Assembly: GCA_027923505.1 (NCBI GenBank)
Contig: BROI01000014.1
Span: 744,001 to 808,000, forward strand
Direction of reading: 5' to 3'
Length of the DNA: 64,000 bases
Origin: Mayamaea pseudoterrestris
Taxonomy: Eukaryota > Bacillariophyta > Bacillariophyceae > Sellaphorales > Sellaphoraceae
This document shows, piece after piece, positions 59,415-64,000 of this stretch. Position 1 is the first letter of the stretch. Each line of letters begins with the position of its first letter. A program made the position numbers and the translations under genes. The notes beneath the pieces are model-generated. The model had not been told where the DNA came from, made no database searches, and saw only the letters and a list, made by a program, of their open reading frames with translations.

Positions 59415-59876
59415 TCAGCGATACCACGTTTGCTGCGCCAAGTATGCGTCCAATTTTGCTTCAAAGTTAGTCTCCTCCACGTTTGGTGTCTTGGGTCGAT
59501 AGAGGGGTGATCGCGTCACGTATGAAATGTATAAATCATTGTAAATGTAGTCGAGCGCCGCTCGAATGCTTGCGGCATGCGTCGTACTAGCCGCGTCTCC
59601 CGTCACGTACATGGCAAACCTCAAACCACTACTTGTTTCGTAGTTGTATAAGGTACTTGCGCCCGTCTTGACGGAATGCAAATCCTTGATTTGGTGATTG
59701 CCTTGTTGGGGTGTCAATGCTGCAGCAATTTCGCGAAGCGAATAGAGCATTCCAAAGACTAGCTTTCGTTGCTCCGAGAGTGTTTCGGCATCTTGAGGTT
59801 CCTTGACCTTGACATAGGTTTTAGTAAAGAGCGTTTTTCCCTTTCGGTCGAAGATATGGAGTGAATGGACTGGCAT
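59415..59876 (-). CDS. TRAPPC1: TRAPP complex subunit 1 (Bet5)
   Basis: 153 residues from the ATG at 59876 (MPVHSLHIFDRKGK). It is a small longin-fold subunit of the TRAPP complex, the Rab1/Ypt1 exchange factor of ER-to-Golgi transport. Visible: IFDRKGKTLF, KLVFGMLYSLREIAAALTP, HSVKTGASTLYNYETSSGLRF and DYIYNDLYISYVTRSPLY, all in family order. A longer in-frame start at 59963 adds residues without family support. Confidence 0.92.
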   Translation of the reverse strand: MPVHSLHIFDRKGKTLFTKTYVKVKEPQDAETLSEQRKLVFGMLYSLREIAAALTPQQGNHQIKDLHSVKTGASTLYNYETSSGLRFAMYVTGDAASTTHAASIRAALDYIYNDLYISYVTRSPLYRPKTPNVEETNFEAKLDAYLAQQTWYR

Positions 59877-60228
59877 GTTGTTGTTGGTGATGCTCGTGTC
59901 GAATTCTGACAATGGAAGCGGCCGGAGAATCGGAAAACGACAATGCTGATACCAGACTAGCAAGATAGGTCTACAGCTAGCTTTTTACGATTATGGTGAT
60001 TTGGTACAAGTAGTTTTGGTGAGACGACGTAGTGAAAGTGGATGACAATGCCATGGGCCAACCTGTCGGCTGAGATCCAAAACGCGCGCGACGTCGCGGC
60101 GGGGCAGAATGTCGCACCACTAATGATCCTTCGCGGCAGCGTTTCGTCACAGCCACAAACCCAAACTTCTTCTTGCTTCCTATCCCATACTTGATCCCGC
60201 TATCTACATACACTTCCGTATACATACC
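59877..60228. promoter_or_regulatory. Shared 352-bp region between TRAPPC1 and the KH-WW gene
   Basis: Start codons diverge from this segment. No TATA box or GTCGTACCGRTAC motif seen. Confidence 0.45.
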
Positions 60229-62406
60229 ATGCCTGCTACAAGACGTTCGAAACGTAAAGCTCCTCAAGATGATGATGAAAATGAAGATCCGCCGACTAAA
60301 AAGGAAAAGCAGGAACTAGAAGACGATGACGAACTGACTCCAACTCCAACGAATGAACCAGGAACAACGCCCTTTGATGCTGCGGAGATTGATCCTACCG
60401 TTATTCTAGAATCCACCGAGGAAAAGGAGACTACGGAAGAGAAGGATGACCCGCCTGTGGAGGCTTCGTCGCCAGAAAATTCAACATCGGTGAATGCCAC
60501 TACCAACGAGGAGCATGCTGCTGCGACGAATCCCCAGACTTCTGAAAATCTCGAATCCAACAATGGACAAGAGGATGATCCTCCTACTCTACCATCCGAG
60601 GACACATCTGCTAGCGACAATGCTGGAAACGGAGACTCTGTTGGCTTTGTCATTGATCGCGCTGGAAGTGATCCTGTTGTAGCTGAAGCCGAGGATGTTT
60701 ACGCGGACCTTCCTTCCGCTCCTTTGGATGATGTCGCTGCTGACGATCCACCCTCTGATCCTACTACCGCCAGTGATCCGCCGAGCAGTGGCAGCAATGA
60801 TGACGCGCCGGCGCCTTCCATGGTAGAGCCGACGACAGTGCCAGTGGTGCAGCCGGCGCCAACAGAAGTGCATGCGCCAGCGGCTACAGCAGCAGCATCT
60901 ATCGGCCAAACTGCTTATAGTCAGCCTGCAGCTGCAGCCACGCAGCAGCAGCAAGCTCATCCGGTTGCGCATTCGGAGGAAATGGTGGAGGAAAAGATGG
61001 AAATCCCAGCGTCCGTGGTTGGAAAAGTGATTGGCAAGGGTGGGGAGCAGATTCGAGACTTGCAGGCCAGAAGTGGCGCACGCATTGACCTTGATCAATC
61101 GGCTCCTCCTGGCGTCAATGGTGGGAAGATTATCACCTACAAGGGAACGAAAAGTACCGTCGAGTATGCCAAGTATCTCGTGTCCATGCTGGCGCAGGAA
61201 GGTGTTACGGAGAATGACTTGCCGTTGGGACTCGCCAAGCGCGAGGTTCTCATTGTGCCTGGTCAATCTGTTGGCAAAATTATTGGGCAGCGTGGCATGT
61301 GCATTCGAGACCTTCAAGTCAAGTCGGAAGCCAAGATTCAGATTGATCATTCGGGGAATAGTGGAGTACCGGCGGATAAGAAACAGATTACGATTATTGG
61401 CACAGAACATGCCGTCGTCAAGGCAAAGGAATTGATCATGTTCATTGTATCAAATCCTATGATTGATGCCCTGCAGTCGATTGCTATGCTGATTGATGAA
61501 AAGGTGAGTGGTCGCTCAGTCTGGGGGTCTGGACCACCGTATCAGAGCATGCCAAGTGAGGGTTATAACATGACGTTGGAAATGTTGAATCCTTCAGCGG
61601 CTGGTGGTGCTCCTAGCGGCATGTACGGTGGAGGCTATGCTGCAGGTTATCAGCAGCCCGCGCCAGCTTTTTATGGGCAACAAGCTCAAGCGCCGTATCA
61701 CGTACCAGCGGCGGCTATGCCACCTGTTCAAGCATTCGCACCTGGTGGTGGCGGCGGCGCGGTGGAAGTTGATGTGATTTACGAGCCTAAACCATACATG
61801 GGTCGAGTTATTGGACAGAGAGGCGTCACGGTGAATGATTTGCAACGACGCTCGGGTTGTGATATTCAGATTAATCAACAGAATGCAACAGGACCAAACT
61901 GTGAGATCACTATTCGTGGTCCTAGAGCAGGCATTGAAGAGGCCAAGCGGATGATTCGGGAAATTATTGAAGTCGGTCCCGCCCATCCGTATGCTGGCGG
62001 CGCCGAAGCCGGTTATGGCAGTCAAGGCGGTGCTCCAGGTGGCGGTGGCGGATATTATCAGCAGCAGCAGGGTGGATACAGCCAGCCGTATGGGGCCCAG
62101 CAAGCTTACGCTGCCCAGGGATATGGCCAGCAGATGTCTGCCCAGCCACGTTATGGGCAGCAGCAAGCAGGATACGGACAACAAGCTGGTTACGGACAAC
62201 CTCAAGCGCCTGGGTACGGACAACCCCAGCCACAAGGCCAGCCGCAGTTTTATAGCGGCGCTCCGCCGCCCTATCAGGCACCGCCAGCACCTGTTGCTCC
62301 GGTACCATCGGCTTGGAAGGCGGCAGCGAGCGCGGATGGCCAAGTATACTACTACAATGAGCAGACAGGGGCGACTCAGTGGGAGAAGCCTCCTGGTTTC
62401 GCGTAA
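60229..62406 (+). CDS. Three-KH RNA-binding protein with C-terminal WW domain (FUBP-like)
   Basis: 725 residues in one exon. The first 240 residues are acidic and Pro/Ser-rich after a basic start (ATRRSKRKAP, likely nuclear signal). Three KH domains follow, each with its GxxG loop: VVGKVIGKGGEQIRDLQ (about 263), SVGKIIGQRGMCIRDLQ (about 347) and YMGRVIGQRGVTVNDLQ (about 523). Next comes a Gly/Gln/Tyr-rich tail (about 600-680), then a WW domain, SAWKAAASADGQVYYYNEQT...TQWEKP (about 692-723). FUBP/KSRP-like KH proteins bind single-stranded RNA or DNA; the WW domain binds proline motifs, often in splicing factors. The domain set suggests a nuclear RNA-processing role. Confidence 0.88.
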   Translation: MPATRRSKRKAPQDDDENEDPPTKKEKQELEDDDELTPTPTNEPGTTPFDAAEIDPTVILESTEEKETTEEKDDPPVEASSPENSTSVNATTNEEHAAATNPQTSENLESNNGQEDDPPTLPSEDTSASDNAGNGDSVGFVIDRAGSDPVVAEAEDVYADLPSAPLDDVAADDPPSDPTTASDPPSSGSNDDAPAPSMVEPTTVPVVQPAPTEVHAPAATAAASIGQTAYSQPAAAATQQQQAHPVAHSEEMVEEKMEIPASVVGKVIGKGGEQIRDLQARSGARIDLDQSAPPGVNGGKIITYKGTKSTVEYAKYLVSMLAQEGVTENDLPLGLAKREVLIVPGQSVGKIIGQRGMCIRDLQVKSEAKIQIDHSGNSGVPADKKQITIIGTEHAVVKAKELIMFIVSNPMIDALQSIAMLIDEKVSGRSVWGSGPPYQSMPSEGYNMTLEMLNPSAAGGAPSGMYGGGYAAGYQQPAPAFYGQQAQAPYHVPAAAMPPVQAFAPGGGGGAVEVDVIYEPKPYMGRVIGQRGVTVNDLQRRSGCDIQINQQNATGPNCEITIRGPRAGIEEAKRMIREIIEVGPAHPYAGGAEAGYGSQGGAPGGGGGYYQQQQGGYSQPYGAQQAYAAQGYGQQMSAQPRYGQQQAGYGQQAGYGQPQAPGYGQPQPQGQPQFYSGAPPPYQAPPAPVAPVPSAWKAAASADGQVYYYNEQTGATQWEKPPGFA

Positions 62407-62767
62407 GAAACGTGCATTGTGATTTGCCGAGAAGGAGAGTTTGTCTTGTCACGTTGATTCTTGTTCGAGCCGATGCTTTGGTTGTTGTTGTCGTTGTTAA
62501 TTGTGTACATGTTGAAGCGTTTTTGAGTGGCTGCACGAGTGGTTGGACTAGTGTCGCATTTGTTACAATCGCGGTTGCTGTTCACTTGAACCTGAAAATA
62601 TGTTTTATTATTCGATGTGGCGGCATGGTCAATCAAGCGTTAATGTCTGACTTTACTTTTAATTATTTGCTAACGAAATTTTATTGTTGTGTGGATATTG
62701 TATTTTTCGTTAAGCGATATTTTACGAATTTATTCATGCATACTTAAGTCACTAACTTCAGACTTTT
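62407..62767. other. Convergent intergenic region, KH-WW and DHX16
   Basis: The two genes end towards each other here. AT-rich toward the DHX16 side; no gene seen. Confidence 0.5.
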
Positions 62768-64000
62768 TCATCGCTTGCGCATCTTTGGCATTTTCTTGGA
62801 CTTTGCATCCTCTACATCGGATTCTTGGTAGTAATGTGGAGCAATGTCAGTCAACCAAGATGGCTGGATTGGGGAGACCTGACGCATAAACTCTTTAGTC
62901 GTAAAGGCGAGCTCAAAAAAGACGACCCACGCAGGAGGCTCCTCGTCTTTAGCGAGAACAGAGCTGGGATGAATGTAAACAGTCTTGCGCTGCTTCACAG
63001 TCTGATACTCTCCGCTTCTCCCCAGCTTTGCAACGTTGTAAAAGAAGCCAGACGTCATGGCTTTTAATATGGCATCAATGTCGTCTGGGGCAGACATAGT
63101 TTGATCCAGCTCTACGCGCTCACACAACCCTTCCAGCTGGTCTCGAATATCTCTTGCTTTCTTCATGCTTTTCACTTGTGCATAATTTTCGAAACACCAG
63201 TTGGTACTATAGTCTGCCGCAGCCCAGTCTCGATAACAACGATACAAAGACAAAAAGTCGCCGCCGCCACCACGAGCAAAATTTAACCGCGCCGTGTCCG
63301 CATGAACGGCCTTTTCTTTGGGTCTGAAGAAGACAGAAGCGCCAAGCGACAGCATCGCCACTGTCGATAATATCTCGCTGACACACTTATACTTCTCAGA
63401 TGCAATTATAGCCTTGCTCATTGTTGGGTCAACAGGAAATTCTGCCATGCGACGACCCAGCTTTGTCAATTCTCCGCGATCGTTCAAAGCACCGAGCGCG
63501 TACAGCTGCTCGAGAGCACGCATAAGTGCATCGGCAGGTGGCGCATCCATGAAATCAAATGACATGAGGTCATTAATGCCAAGCGTTTTCAAAAGAAGAA
63601 CAACATTCCCCATGTTCGTACGGAGAATTTCTGGGATGGTATTTGGCTCCAATTCATTCTGAAACGACCAGGCTGTAAACAACCTGAAACACTTGCCAGG
63701 CTGTGTGCGACCAGCGCGACCTGCGCGCTGATTGGCAGCAGCTTGTGAAATAGGCGTCACGACCAGCGACTCCATACCCGACCGAGCATTGTATGTCTTT
63801 TGCTTGCTAAAGCCCGAGTCAATCACGTAGCAAATCCCATCAATTGTTAAACTCGTCTCGGCAATGTTTGTCGCTAGTACAACTTTACGCGCTCCTTTAG
63901 GAGTCTTTTCAAAAATTTTGGCCTGCTGATCAGATGGCAAATTCGCATAAATAGGACAAATGATAAGTTCAGGAATCCGAGAACCAAGAGCGCGACTCCG
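62768..64000 (-). CDS. DHX16: DEAH-box splicing helicase DHX16/PRP2, C-terminal part
   Basis: The frame is open to the window edge, so only about the last 411 residues are present. Visible: motif [22 protein letters not shown], motif [20 protein letters not shown], the winged-helix and ratchet domains ([19 protein letters not shown]), and the OB-fold end [14 protein letters not shown]...[18 protein letters not shown]...APHYYQES. The basic ending KKMPKMRKR fits DHX16/Prp2 better than PRP22, PRP16 or PRP43. Prp2 remodels the spliceosome before the first catalytic step, using ATP. The DEAH motif and P-loop lie outside the window to the right. Confidence 0.9.
   Translation of the reverse strand, partial: RSRALGSRIPELIICPIYANLPSDQQAKIFEKTPKGARKVVLATNIAETSLTIDGICYVIDSGFSKQKTYNARSGMESLVVTPISQAAANQRAGRAGRTQPGKCFRLFTAWSFQNELEPNTIPEILRTNMGNVVLLLKTLGINDLMSFDFMDAPPADALMRALEQLYALGALNDRGELTKLGRRMAEFPVDPTMSKAIIASEKYKCVSEILSTVAMLSLGASVFFRPKEKAVHADTARLNFARGGGGDFLSLYRCYRDWAAADYSTNWCFENYAQVKSMKKARDIRDQLEGLCERVELDQTMSAPDDIDAILKAMTSGFFYNVAKLGRSGEYQTVKQRKTVYIHPSSVLAKDEEPPAWVVFFELAFTTKEFMRQVSPIQPSWLTDIAPHYYQESDVEDAKSKKMPKMRKR

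Overview
The window looks like nuclear DNA of a photosynthetic stramenopile, most likely a diatom or close relative. Three genes start with a signal peptide followed by a small-residue/Phe cleavage context (G-FVAP, G-FVHSS, G-FGAHAP), the entry signal for plastids of red-algal secondary origin. Other pointers are a diatom-type cyclin, a prolyl-4-hydroxylase/ankyrin fusion, a stand-alone large glutamate synthase subunit, and short GT-AG introns (mostly 65-133 bp) in compact genes. The species is not identified.

Layout. 1-2571: right-hand part of a DIRS-like tyrosine-recombinase retroelement ending in two 211-bp direct repeats. 2572-10085: tandem array of a ~169-bp satellite (about 43 copies), passing into a 29-bp minisatellite (to ~10730) and a Ser/Pro-rich coding relic. 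11.5-31.8 kb: gene island with a P4H-ankyrin protein, a plastid LON-domain protein, RFC2, PIG-Q/GPI1, a cyclin, class III ADH and glyoxalase II (divergent pair), a CDK10/11-like kinase, a glycosyltransferase-like membrane protein and glutamate synthase. 32.4-42.1 kb: second array of the same satellite (about 51 copies), split at 37.7-38.7 kb by an island with decayed units, a P-loop NTPase fragment and a 14-bp minisatellite. 42.3-64 kb: dense genes, namely a plastid membrane protein, an OCH1-like glycosyltransferase, ubiquitin-S27a, ATP23, plastid L28, a sulfotransferase, a large WD40 protein, MRTO4, TBL1-like, YEATS4/GAS41, TRAPPC1, a KH-WW protein and the C-terminal part of DHX16/PRP2.

The genes are mostly housekeeping (replication, splicing, chromatin, ribosome assembly, GPI and glycan synthesis, secretion, nitrogen assimilation, aldehyde detoxification). 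They are not operonic, but several pairs are head-to-head with 38-350 bp between start codons (LON/small ORF, RFC2/PIGQ, ADH5/HAGH, TRAPPC1/KH).

Most unusual signals: (1) the satellite, whose units carry a palindrome that survives base changes through matching changes in both arms, with higher-order repeats of 3, 7, 11 and 17 units; (2) a 13-bp motif, GTCGTACCGRTAC, found four times, always in the same orientation and 130-216 bp upstream of a start codon; (3) an orphan P-loop exon-like segment inside the satellite; (4) a ubiquitin-S27a fusion lacking most zinc-finger cysteines.
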